This document shows positions 35,516 through 46,173 of a DNA stretch of 64,000 nucleotides, in pieces (position 1 is the first letter of the stretch; every line of letters starts with the position of its first letter). The stretch is from the NCBI GenBank assembly GCA_020744425.1, contig JAGMUV010000002.1:248001-312000 (forward strand). Direction: 5' to 3'. The translations under genes were made by a program, and so were the position numbers. Source of the DNA: Dactylonectria macrodidyma. Lineage: Eukaryota > Ascomycota > Sordariomycetes > Hypocreales > Nectriaceae. The notes under the pieces are model-generated. The model saw only the letters and a program-made list of their open reading frames with translations, did not search any database and was not told the origin of the DNA.

Positions 35516-35966
35516 CACTCTGCAGGTTACCCGTGATCAGCGTCAGGCTGCATATACAGGCAGGTGTTCAAGGGCCTGTTACTAGATTTGTGCGTGTCGT
35601 CAAACCATGAAAGATGGAGAGTAACCCATTAGTCCATGTCCCTTTCCATCGGGAAACCCACAAAGTCCGTGTGACTTTAGTGGGGGTTTTTTGTCTTGCT
35701 GACAACGCAACGAGTCCGAGCCAACCAATCGCAGCATAGACTGAGCGAGTTACCGCTTTGGGCCAAACCTGGTGGAGAACCCTAGTAAGCACTGTTCCAA
35801 AAAGAGGGGTGATGATCCTTGTGCAATTAAAGCGCTTGAGTGCATAAAGGTTAAGATGCCCAAAGTGCTAAGATTCGCACAAGATGTGAGTGTTTTCCTG
35901 GTTTCTCCCTTATGTTATTTTCTCAAACTACGCAAAATCTAGAAGCCCGCTCATAGTACTCTCCAA
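35516..35966. other. Divergent intergenic region, about 0.45 kb
   Basis: I see no gene here. It should hold the promoters of the regulator (minus) and the acyltransferase-like gene (plus). Confidence 0.5.
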
Positions 35967-37559
35967 ATGGCTTCGAAAAACGAGAAGCCAGAGGCCTCTG
36001 CCTACTGCACCGTCGTCAGACCCAGCAGTTCGTATTCCAGAACATACAAGTTCTCGTCCAAGCACTAACACACGGCAGACTATCTTGACCGCATGTTCTA
36101 CATCCAACACCGCGTGGGTGCCCAATCTAACATCCTGCTCTCGGCTCACTACACCTCTACCTCTGAAGCTGGCCCAAAGTCTCTACCTAGGGAAGCTGTC
36201 TACTCGGCAGTTCGTTCCGTTATCACAGAATACCCCGAGCTAAGCCTCATCGGACTGGCGGAGCCGTTGGACAGCAAGGGCCGCCATGAGCTCCGCGTTG
36301 CGGCGCTACACGAGATTGATCTAGAGACGTGTATCGAGTTCCGAGACACCGACGAGCCCAAGATCACTCCAAAAGCTCTCGAATGCCTCCACAATGAGTG
36401 GAATTGGACCGACGAGCAGTTTAATCCTAGGCAGCCTTGGTGGAAGGTTGTTGTTCTGGGTGGCCAGCAAGTCGTCTTCGTCTACCATCACCTCGTCTGC
36501 GATGGTCGTTTCAGCCAGATGTTTCAGCGCCAATTCCTCATCGGCCTCAACTCATTCGACGAGCATCAGGAGCCGTCTTCGAAAATCATCAAGATTGATT
36601 CCGAAGCTGTGAGACTGGAACCAGAAATGGAGAAGTTCTGGACTAGCACCGTATCAGTGTTCCTTTTTCTCCACGTCTTCCTCTCTTCTATGCTCATCCG
36701 ACTCTTCTTGGGAAGCAGACTTCTCTTCGCCAACGTGCCCCGAGCAAAGCCTCACGGCAAGTCTGCCTTGGTTGAGGCGCTTCCTGAGGAGCTCACCAAG
36801 ACGCGCATCGCTACTCTGCGAATATCATCGGCCAAGATGCAGCGCATCATTTCCGCTTGCCGTGAGCGCAAAGCAACCTTTGCGCCCCTCCTCCTCAGCA
36901 TGATGCTTTGCACCTTAGCCCTTGACTACTACCCCAAGGCCATGGTTGGTATTTCAAACTGCGCCCTCGACTTGAGGCCATTGTATCCTCGAGGGACCGA
37001 GTCGCCAAGATCGGCTCAGTTCCTCCAGCAAGCTGGCGGCCACCGCAAATTCATCTGGCTGGAACGCTGCCGTCGGATTTTCTATCACCAAGAATGGAGT
37101 CAGAATGACGATGTCAAAGCTCCTGCACCCAAGGTCGACGCTGATGCAGCCTGGCAGCTTGTTCGAGAGTACCGTGCTGCCTTAGCCAAGGGCTTCGAGA
37201 CCGACCCATCACCACATATCCAAACGGTGCAGGCTGGAAACAACGTCTCGACTGACCTCGAGGAAATGAAGAAGTCCTACTTTCCGGTGTTGGGTAACCA
37301 TATGAACAACTCCATTCAGCTCTCCAATCTCGGCGTGTTTGCGACAGAGGCCAACAGCGGCCCATGGAAGATAGACGACATGAGCTTCTCAGCTGCTACT
37401 GTGAACGGAAATATCAGCTATAATATCAGTTTGAACGTGGTTGGAGTAGAAGGAGGCGATACTGTGGTAAATGCGTCCTATGAGGACGGGATTCTTACCG
37501 AAGACATGGTGTATGGGGTATTAGAGACAACTTTTGAACGGATAGAGGCTATCCTCTAG
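35967..37559 (+). CDS. Alcohol acetyltransferase-like protein
   Basis: A BAHD/condensation-fold acyltransferase related to fungal alcohol O-acetyltransferases. Two exons (35967-36027 and 36079-37559) give 513 residues. The join reads VVRPS then NYLDRMFYIQHR, the usual N-terminal family motif. The active-site motif is YHHLVCDGRF (HHxxxDG) near residue 160. A hydrophobic stretch after it (SVFLFLHVFLSSMLIRLFL) suggests membrane association. Later regions end SFSAATVNGNISYNISL, a typical C-terminal strand of the family. The stretch around QQAGGHRKFIWLERC fits the family poorly, so a local frame problem there cannot be ruled out. It would make acetate esters or acylate an alcohol; substrate unknown. 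Confidence 0.78.
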
Positions 37560-38109
37560 TTATGTTTTCCCTCTATTAGAAATTTCTATGGGATGATAAC
37601 TGAGCATCACATCTTATGAACTAAAATGTTTGTGAATGGGTATTTTCATTCTTGATATTGGGTTATTGGTTATTAATTACATGCGGCACTATAGTCACGT
37701 CGCAGATGTCGGAGTCCTCAATTTGAGCTATCAACATCATTTAAGTTCGCCTTCAACCGCTTTAAGTGTTGGTTTCCTCCTCGCTAAATGTGTAAAGGCC
37801 GATTAAGTTATCATGGGTGTTTAACCCGCAAGTGCATTGGCCTTTCGTTTGTTTATCACACTTCCAAGCATGTCACTAGTCGTATCACTGGTAATTCACG
37901 ATGCGCATTGTATTGCGAAAAATGTTATCGATGATTTATTCTTCTTCTATCCATGCACTCCCAGGTAAATAAATAATTGCACAAACTCGCGATGCTGCAC
38001 TTGAACTCCAGAGGCCCGAGACCCAGCCATGCTCTTCCATTGGGTCGAATTAGTTATGCTTCTAATCCCAAAGATTCCAAGATTTCTTGTTGTACATGCG
38101 ATGCATTAC
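37560..38109. other. Intergenic, convergent, about 0.55 kb
   Basis: I see no gene here. The stretch is AT-rich and holds the 3' UTRs of the acyltransferase-like and small heat shock genes. Confidence 0.5.
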
Positions 38110-38769
38110 TTAGTTGATGGCAATGCTTTGGGGCTCGTGCTTCTTCGCCTTGGGCACGACAATGCTGAGAATGCCGTTGTCGAAGTTGGCGGTGACAGCA
38201 TCCTGATCAACCCTAGTGGGGAAGTGGAAGCTTCGGGAGAACTGGCCGAAAGATCGCTCAGTAACCCAGTACTTGGCCTTTTCAACAGGCTTCGTGGGGA
38301 CGGGTGCGACAATGTCGGATTCCTTGGGCTCGACTTCCTCGGGGTCGGCAGCATCTGCTTCGTCACCAGAGACATGCTCGAATTCATCTTCGACGGTTGA
38401 CTGGTATGACTTCCTCTTCTCGGCGGTGTCGTTGGTCACAGCATCGTTGGCCTTGGGCTCCTCAACAGGGGCAGCAACTGGAGCCGCAGATGTGTAGGAT
38501 CGCGAAGTCTTGCCGTGGACACGGATGGTCTGAGGCTCAGTGAACTGAATGTTGACATTCTCCTTCTTCACTCCAGGAAATTCGCCGTGGAGCTCATAGG
38601 CGTGCTCGGTCTCGCGGATATCGAAATTGGGTTGCCATTGAGGAATGGGGACCCGACGAGCAGCCTGAGGGGCGTAGTGGGAGCTGAAATCGTCGAGGAG
38701 ACGGAAGAGCGGGGTGAAAGAGGCGTTGGAGGCGTTAGAGCCGTTGATCTTGCAGGGAAAGAAGGCCAT
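38110..38769 (-). CDS. Small heat shock protein (Hsp20/Hsp30)
   Basis: A 219-residue alpha-crystallin-domain chaperone that holds unfolded proteins during stress. The domain starts with WQPNFDIRETEHAYELHGEFPGVKK-type sequence (PNFDIRE...YELHGEFPG) and ends with the conserved NGILSIVVPK. A long acidic, low-complexity insert (about residues 95-150, rich in Ala, Glu and Asp) sits inside the domain, as in fungal Hsp30 proteins. Single exon. A heat-shock-element-like sequence lies about 320 bp upstream. The gene looks intact. Confidence 0.92.
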   Translation of the reverse strand: MAFFPCKINGSNASNASFTPLFRLLDDFSSHYAPQAARRVPIPQWQPNFDIRETEHAYELHGEFPGVKKENVNIQFTEPQTIRVHGKTSRSYTSAAPVAAPVEEPKANDAVTNDTAEKRKSYQSTVEDEFEHVSGDEADAADPEEVEPKESDIVAPVPTKPVEKAKYWVTERSFGQFSRSFHFPTRVDQDAVTANFDNGILSIVVPKAKKHEPQSIAIN

Positions 38770-39589
38770 TTTGTTGATTTGAGTGGGTTGTATCTTGGAG
38801 TAGAATTCTCTTATTTTGTCTTTGGAGAAGTTTGTCTGGAGGGTAGGCAGAATGTGGTTGCTAGATGTGCTGAAAGTGTGGAGAGTAGAGTGTTGTGTGT
38901 TTCGATGAAGAGGGTGGATGAGTATTGTGAGATGAGATGCATTGCTTTACAGGTGATCTTCGAGTAAAAGAAATAGCCATTATCAATCCCGTCAGCTTCT
39001 GGAATGATGGCGATCATTCGTTGCTTACATCCATGGTTCTGAGCGGTTCCAATTTGGTGCTGATTGATACTGGCAATTGCTGGAAGCTACTGGAAGGTTC
39101 CGCGAGACGCTAGAATTACAGGGTTGTCTTAAAGCGAGAGCATGGAAGTGGGACGTTTCAATCTTACTCCTTTTGGTTGGTACGCCTCGCTTAAGTTAGA
39201 GCCATACTGCCATGATCCAAATAAATTTAGTGGCCCGCGCAGGTCGTTTTAGGCGCCGAGACACCTGAAGCCCTGAAACGATGCCCCGGAACTCTCTTGG
39301 CAGTTTCATCAACAAAACAAGATTGTTTGTTTGGTGGGTTTTGAAGGTGTGGCAAAGTTCAGCACAGGGCAGTTCCCGAGAACCAGTGGGTTCAAACCAA
39401 GTATTGAGCAGTAGAAGCTTAGTATGTATTTACTGTAGTTAACTAAATTTACATGAAATCGCCCGAGCACCTGGCATCGGAGCAGTCGCCGCCTAAGAGT
39501 GTCCACGGCCCTTTGGACTCTTCAGAAAGCCCAAACTTCTCAAATGTTGCTTTGCGTTGGAAGAATAGGTAGATGGAGGGTTAAAGCGC
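38770..39589. other. Intergenic between Hsp20 and pectate lyase
   Basis: I see no gene here. It holds the Hsp20 promoter with heat-shock-like elements and the 3' flank of the pectate lyase. Confidence 0.5.
39091..39106 (-). promoter_or_regulatory. Heat-shock-element-like site
   Basis: The sequence TGGAAGGTTCCGCGAG contains GAAnnTTC followed by a near GAA-type unit; another GGAA lies just before it at about 39082. Inverted GAA/TTC units are the binding site of heat shock factor, and the site is upstream of the Hsp20 gene. Confidence 0.45.
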
Positions 39590-40343
39590 TTAGCACTCGC
39601 CCAGCTTGACGGGCTCGCAGTCGCCGTTGCTCTTGTCGCAGCCCTCGTAGGCCTGGCACTGGACCTTGGGGTAGCAGTTGTTGTCGTAGGTGGCCTTGTC
39701 GCCCAAGTTGGTGTTGATGCCCATGAGCTCTCCACCGTTGACGGCAGTGACACCCTCCATGTGGACGCTGCGGGCACAGTTGCCCTTGCAGTTACCGCAA
39801 GATCGGTAGACCTTGCCGTAGTCCTCGGCGTAGAAGTTGACCACGTTGACGTGGCCACAGCCGTTGTGCTGAATGACCTTGTCAGAGGCGCCGTAAGCAC
39901 CGCCACCGATGATGTTGGCGGTACCGTCACCCTTGATGGAGATGGCATCCTCGCAGACATCCTCGAACCAAACGAACTCGAGAGTGCAAGAGCCCAGGCA
40001 GTAGATGCCCTCTCCCTGGTCAGCGCCGATGATGACGTTGCGCAGAGTAGCGCCGTCCTCGAGGACAAAGACGGTATCAGCCTCACCTATTAGCGTGTTA
40101 GCGGGTATTGATCGACGGCTATGAATATGCAGTTGACAACTTACCACCCTCTTCCTGACCACCGCAGGCAACACCACGGTCGTATTTGACCCAGCCAGCG
40201 TCAAAGACCTCACCAGAGCCAATGTAGTAAGGCTCGCTAAGAGACTTGGTTCCAGTGGCCGTGGGAAGACCACCATCATAGCCCAAGCAGGCCATGGCCG
40301 CGGGGAGGGCGGCAATCAAAGAGACGATGCTGACGGAATGCAT
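39590..40343 (-). CDS. Secreted pectate lyase, PL3 family
   Basis: A calcium-dependent lyase that cuts de-esterified pectin by beta-elimination outside the cell. Two exons (40343-40145 and 40086-39590) give 231 residues, the normal length for the family. The signal peptide is [18 protein letters not shown]. Family signatures are [36 protein letters not shown] and YRSCGNC, with the many cysteines typical of PL3. The start at MHSVSI is set by the signal peptide; longer upstream frames are not supported. Its substrate is the product of the pectin methylesterase at 32.4 kb. The gene looks intact. Confidence 0.93.
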
Positions 40344-41130
40344 TTTGAATGGTTGGAAACTCGGGGGATTTCGAGGAAGAGGTAAAGACCGGTCGACGGT
40401 AGCGAATGAATCTGAAGAAGCTGAAAGAAGGGACGGAACACTGACTCCTGGTCGTTGCGATGATGAACTGCTGCAGAACAAGAAACGTAAAACAGGACAT
40501 GTCCAAGCCTTTAAATCCATCCCGAGTAGCTTGCCAAGTCCCTAAGGCCCAGCGGCTAGTGACATGATCGGATGGAAACTCCCATGTTAGTCCCGGAAAT
40601 GACCCAGGGGTCGTTTCAAGCATTGGTGGGTAGATCAGAACAAGCTCCATGGCCATGTTCGTCTGAACTCCGGAGTCCCAGCGGGAGAACAACACAACGG
40701 GAGCCCCATTGAGAGCTTGTCAGATCCAATCATGGATTTTGCTAGAGATTGGAAAAACTGCTGTCAGCTGTTGATGAAACCGTCATGGTGGAGACCGTAT
40801 CAGGGGAGCATGGGTGAGGATGAGGTGGCACAGCAGCACCAATAAGACGAGTTGTGACATGTTCTGACGCCAAGAGGTTGACCATACCCTGTAAAATCCA
40901 GTGACATGTTGTATCTCAACTCACATTAACAGGGGCGCAGCGAGTCCCGAGATACATGACAACCCGGATGTCGGAGGTTGAGTAATGCGACATAAGCGGT
41001 CCAGTAGCTTGCGGGACGAGATTCTCAAGACCAAGGTTGCATTCTACCGCAACGATGCAAGGGATCTAACCACCAGTTCGACCGGAATATTGGACGGCGA
41101 AATTAACCTTAAAAGGTTTAATTTGTCTGA
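40344..41130. other. Intergenic, about 0.8 kb
   Basis: I see no supported gene. The first part is the pectate lyase promoter. A TTTAAA element near 40509 on the minus strand could be its TATA-like box. Confidence 0.45.
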
Positions 41131-41550
41131 ATGGAGCCTAATCAGCCTGATCCTTGGACCTGTGATCCATCCGATACAAACGGCGTTTCAAAACCGATCT
41201 GCCCCGATAACGCTCCCAATTTTCCTCGTCACCCAGCCATCAACACTGACCAATTCTACTGGGCAAGTCGCCTAGGATCTGAATCCAACAAGGCCGTTAT
41301 CCTCAAGCAACCTAGTCTCTCGGGGGAGTGATACTACCCGTGGCCTAGTATCATTCCCATCGCTGGCCCCCAGTCCGTTGCCCCTTGGAATGTGGGCCTC
41401 AACGCCAGGCTTGACGCAACGGTGGATGTCACCAAAATGATGCCATTGGCGGAGACTCGTTATGCCGCTGAAATAGTCTTGGCTCTGTGCAGTAAGGCGA
41501 CGGGAGACACCTCGTGGTTTAAGCTGAGCAGCCGCATTGTCAAAAACTAA
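41131..41550 (+). pseudogene. Unrecognised ORF remnant with internal TGA
   Basis: I do not recognise this protein. One frame runs 140 codons from MEPNQPDPWTCDPSD to SSRIVKN, broken by a single TGA at 41329-41331 between LSGE and YYPWPS. The composition on both sides is protein-like (for example NAPNFPRHPAINTDQFYWA and WNVGLNARLDATVDV), and a TGA from CGA would explain the break. It may be the end of a lost gene, since a stop precedes the ATG directly. It may also be chance; confidence is low. Confidence 0.25.
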
Positions 41551-42193
41551 GCATATTTCACTCTACCGCGTTCCTTAATTTCCCAATAGCAACGTCATTG
41601 AGGTGGGTTCGATCCTTTCGCCACCGACTTCCGAAAGGATGGCTTCCGTGACAGGGCAGACTTGAGGGCCCACATCTCTCTGTTGAGCAGTCAACCTAGA
41701 AGACGTTGACTATTGTCGGCATGGCATTATTTCCGGCTTTCTACACCCGCAATGAGGCAAGAGTTCATCCGCCCGTTGGCCATATCCACCTCTAATCCAC
41801 CAACTCCACCGTCATCCTCGTCCCGTGTGTTGCGTCCTTTGACTGATCCATCCATTACGGTAGCCTCCATCGATCCTTGAGGCCAGAGCTGTCCTTGAGT
41901 GTCTTTGACTGGCTTGTTGCTTCCTTGACACATGCAATTAAAACGTCTCAGCCGTCAAACACTCCATGATTATTTAGTGTAAAAGGAATTTCACAATCAG
42001 TGGATGTCTCGAACGGCCAGGCGAGATAGTGAACGCGTTGAAGCCCGCATGTGGTGTGATATGAAGACAGTGTTGTCCGTTTTCGTTGTGCATACACTCT
42101 CCAGTCTTATTGATCGATTGCTGTAGGTTCCAAACATGAGGTTTTGGCTCTGTTTTGTAGCATCTAATCTGTGTAGAGTCTATGACACCTCTT

Positions 42194-42213
42194 GAACGCG
42201 TCTGAACGCGTCT
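42194..42213. repeat. 10-bp tandem duplication
   Basis: Two direct copies of GAACGCGTCT. Confidence 0.85.
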
Positions 42214-42960
42214 AGGACTTTGTAGGATGAGACGAACAAACCACGCGGCAACCAACAAGTAAATACTTCAAGATATGCATCTCACCGTTCATCATGTATG
42301 AGGGAGCAAATGCAATGGCGGGAATGTCTAGGTCGTACTCATCAATCCAAAATTTACCATTTTCATTATCTGATCGATCCCTACACCGCCCCACCTAGAA
42401 AACAGTCGCCGCAGCTTACCCTATAGCTTGCATGTTACCATATTATAATAATCCTAGCCATCACGTTAGTTCTCTTTCACTAGCATAATTCTGATGGTGT
42501 GTTTCTCTGATGTCTCCTCGTCAGAAAAAGCCTGGCGAAAGAATTACCGGTGTGAGGGTCTAGAATGATGCTATGTTTGGCCAAGTGCAGTAGCGTACAA
42601 CTGGATAAATGACAGTGAGGCAATACGAGTTGCAAGGTGCGATGCAGGCAGCAATAAAGCGATCACGCTTTTCGTGGGCTACTGAATTTTTTTATTCATT
42701 GTCTTCTATGTTAAAGGCGCTGAGAGCACCGAAGACGGCGTGGATTAGTGCAAAACATTGTGCAGTCACAACTTCAAATTGGAGTCTCGCGCCAGGACAG
42801 GCGAATCTTTCAAATGCAACAGCACAAGCCCAGTCAGTATCCATTGGTCCACACGTGGCCGCCATGAGCAGCTGCCTCATGAGAGAGTCTTTTTGATTCT
42901 CTTGATTTTAAGTTGTGCGAAACAATTGTGAGAGATAACAAACACGAGTCACAGAACCCG

Positions 42961-42992
<32 letters not shown>

Positions 42993-42994
42993 AA
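42961..42994. repeat. Poly-T/poly-A homopolymer junction
   Basis: Twelve T followed directly by twenty-two A. The 24 central bases form a perfect palindrome. It could be a relic of a poly-A tail insertion or an AT-rich nucleosome-free element. Confidence 0.9.
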
Positions 42995-43791
42995 GAACTG
43001 TCCAGCTGGTCGCAGAAGAGATTGGGTTGAGAAAGGGATGACCCTTTTCCCAGCTGACTAGCTGACTTGCGCCAACCGAAATAAAGGATGCTTGTCTATG
43101 TGAGCTGAATTGCTCAATGCTGATTAGATAACGCCGCCTACAAGGATCTCAAAAGGGACTCAATCTCTTGGCCTGGGCTCTACCTTTACAGTCTATTTTG
43201 CTCTTAGAAATAATGTCGAACTTAACTAGTGATAATGGGCATCCTTGATAAGTATTCTTGGATTGGTGATGTCACATTCAAGAGTACTCGTCGTAGTCGG
43301 ATTCATCGACCACTACTTCGGCAAATAGAGTCTTTGGGTCATTAGTACTTGATGGTGATTGGAATAGAAGCGTTGTAAATCTCCGTTTCGTTATTCCATT
43401 TACAGTACAGCCAGCACTCCGAAACAACTCGCAGTTAATGTGAATTGTAAATTGTTCCTACACCGGTTCCTCACTTGTTTTCGCACTTTTGAGAGACACC
43501 CGCGTGGGGGGTCTGCATCCATAATGAGTTTTGTTATCTTGGACAATGGTGCATGGTGCCAGGACCGACACCGATGTGTAGTACTGAGTCCGAGACGATT
43601 GAAGACTTTTTTGTGTGCTTGCTTCGCTTATAAAAGAACGTATCGAAAGATGAGGGTTATTAACGATACGTTTCCTAGTGTCCACACAAATTCAGCTACG
43701 GGAAGGAACATGTAATCTAATGCAGTGTGAAACTTGACATGACATGATATGGGCTTTGTACCATCCAATGATACGAAAATCCAAGGCCGTT

Positions 43792-43815
43792 TCCGAGGTA
43801 TCCGAGGTATCCGAG
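43792..43815. repeat. 9-bp tandem repeat, 2.7 copies
   Basis: Head-to-tail copies of TCCGAGGTA, the last cut short at TCCGAG. Confidence 0.85.
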
Positions 43816-44319
43816 TGATTCTCCGAAACACACTAACCCCATTCTCAATAATTCGGATTCTTCCCCACGGTATCGGTTAGCGGCAGTCTCGTTTCTGTCC
43901 AATGATCCTGATACGGAGCACCGGAATAGCTATTCACCGTGTACTTTTGTTCTCTACCAATCATGGCGGGCTTATTAGCTCCTCACACATTCGCACGTGC
44001 TGAGGGCGATTACTACGTTTGTCGTACGTATGGTGCAGTAAGAATGCCTTAAGCCCCGATTGAGGTTGTCCTTTTGTTCTTCACCAATCCTGCTCTCTTG
44101 GGTGCTCAAAGAATTACACTGCCGAGGATTTACACTCCCGCATGGTTCGGGATCATCAGCTGTCCCTGCCGAATCCGTCTTGATTTGAGCCTGTTGACTG
44201 GCCTGGCTTTGCGGTGATAAGACACCGACACCTAATTTGTCAACACAGGTTGCGCCCAGGATTGGCACCATTGGGCATCTTATTGAGCACCAACTCAGCT
44301 GTTCAGAAGCGGCGAGATC

Positions 44320-45660
44320 ATGTCTGCCAATGTGCACACAGAAGAGGAGTGGGCCCGTTTGCAGCCCCATATCAAAAAGCTCTACTCGGATGAAGCAAAG
44401 TCACTTAAAGAGGTGATGGAGGTGATGGAACGAGTACATGATTTCTATGCAACGTGAGTGACAATTGAAACCCTGTGTCGGGGCAACAAAGGAACGAGTG
44501 CTGAGGTAGTGGATCGTAGGCCGAGAATGTACAAACACCGCCTTCAGAAATGGGGCTTGGAGAAAAAGTACAAGGAAAAAGAAGTTGTCTACATGTCTCT
44601 TCTTAAACAACAACGGGCGGCTCATGGGAAACGGTCCGTCTTCTTTATACGAGGAAAAGAGGTCGATTGGGGGCAGATCGAAAAATATCTCAACCGTAGG
44701 CCTGATCTGCAGACAAAGATTAAGGCGGGCATGCTCAGGATGAGCAGCGACAGCTTCGATATCGTCTGTCGGTCGCCATCGCCGGATCCGATTCTGCATG
44801 CATCCGACACACTTCAGTACACGGACGAACTGCTCAGGTTGCTCGACGGCTACTATGCTTCAAGCTTGAATGAAACCCGGAGCGGGAACTGCACTGACCA
44901 GGTTCGCGATTTATCTGCCGCTATCCGATGCTTCAGAAGACTAGATCAAGCTCGCACCATGATATTAGCGAACATGCTGGAACCCGGGTTTCTGGCTCTC
45001 AACAAGTCCCTCGATGACCTTAAATTTGTGGTCAGGGACCAAGATGCTACCCTGATCTTCTATCTCTGCGATGTCGTCACCATTTTTGACCAGCGGCACA
45101 CACTCTTAGTCGTCGAATTACTACGTCATACCTATGGAATCTTGTTGATTACCTTTGGTGAAAGCCATCCTTTGGTCTGGCTGCTGCGTCGGCTTATTCG
45201 TCTATCGGAAAATGATCGATACGAGGTCATTGCGACGGTCGTGAAGGCTGCCGTCGACAAGTCCGAACATCTTGATGTTGACGGTCGCGTGGTTGAACGG
45301 CTCAAATGCCACTACTTTCTGTTGTTGGATCACATGGCAAGCAAAGGGATAAAGACGACAGCTTCCTTCCCAGAGTTGGATGCTGCTTCTATGGATGCAG
45401 TCAGCGTTGCCTATCTTGGCCGGTTTGCTGATCGGCTGGTCCATAACTGCGAATTTGAGGACGCAGAACGCAAGTCAGACCTAATGCTGCCTTGGCTAGA
45501 AAACGCGGCAAATAGGCAACACCCAGCCTGGCCAGATCTACAACTATTTCACCTCCATGTCAAAGCACACGGCGCATTCACGAGGGGTGACTACAAAGTT
45601 GGTGAGGCATGGCTTGCATCAGTTGAGCAGCACGCCGGGCGTTATTTTCCGAACATGTGA
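44320..45660 (+). CDS. Clr5-domain protein
   Basis: A 424-residue fungal protein with an N-terminal Clr5 domain, a motif of about 50 residues found in many Pezizomycotina proteins and named after a fission yeast silencing factor. Two exons (44320-44453 and 44520-45660). The domain reads EEWARLQPHIKKLYSDE, then VMERVHDFYAT, and across the intron PRMYKHRLQKWGLEKK. The remaining 340 residues are alpha-helical with no motif I recognise, and may form a TPR-like solenoid. A basic segment follows the domain (KYKEKEVVYMSLLKQQR). The role is unknown; proteins of this type are often nuclear. Confidence 0.82.
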
Positions 45661-46173
45661 CTGAGTTCCGTCAAGATGAGACAGCAGGGAAGTATATAGT
45701 GGATTGGTTATGGCGAGGTATGATGAATTAACGACTAAGTGAACCATATGGTCAAAAGTTGCGGAAGGCTACCACTCTAGAACAGTGAAAGACATGCCTT
45801 GTCACTGAATATGGTTAAAATGCCGGATTGTTAATTTATTTGGTCTTTGTGATGCTATCTTTTTCTCCAAGGAAAGCCGGCGCAAATGCCGCTAATTCAA
45901 CCCCGCACGTCTGAGATCCGTTATGTGCGTAGATTCTTCTTACGTGCATAATAGACTAGAACGTATAAATGCGACCGTACCCCAAAATGAGATCAATCAA
46001 AGAAGAAATGGGGAAGCTATGTTGGCGACCAGCGCTTTCTCACATCTTACAACCCCCCTTACTAGACAAAGGTCACATAACATCCTACACAGCAACACGC
46101 GCTAATATCAACGAATTCGTTATTGAGCTTTACCCAACTCGATAGGAGTTTGTCAAACAAAGGCAGATGCATC
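45661..46173. other. Intergenic, about 0.5 kb
   Basis: I see no gene here. It is the promoter region of the regulator at 46174. Confidence 0.5.

Larger units (their letters stand above)
41551..44319. other. Gene-poor stretch, about 2.8 kb
   Basis: I see no supported gene. The stretch holds a poly-T/poly-A junction (42961-42994), two small tandem repeats (42194-42213 and 43792-43815) and several short frames without recognisable domains. The last few hundred bases are the promoter of the Clr5-domain gene. Confidence 0.45.

Noticed and set aside
40985..41275. 96-codon frame overlapping the orphan ORF in another frame
   Set aside because: Composition is less protein-like and the overlapping frame continues further.
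42609..42896. 95-codon plus-strand frame and its antisense partner
   Set aside because: No motif in either strand and no conserved-looking composition.
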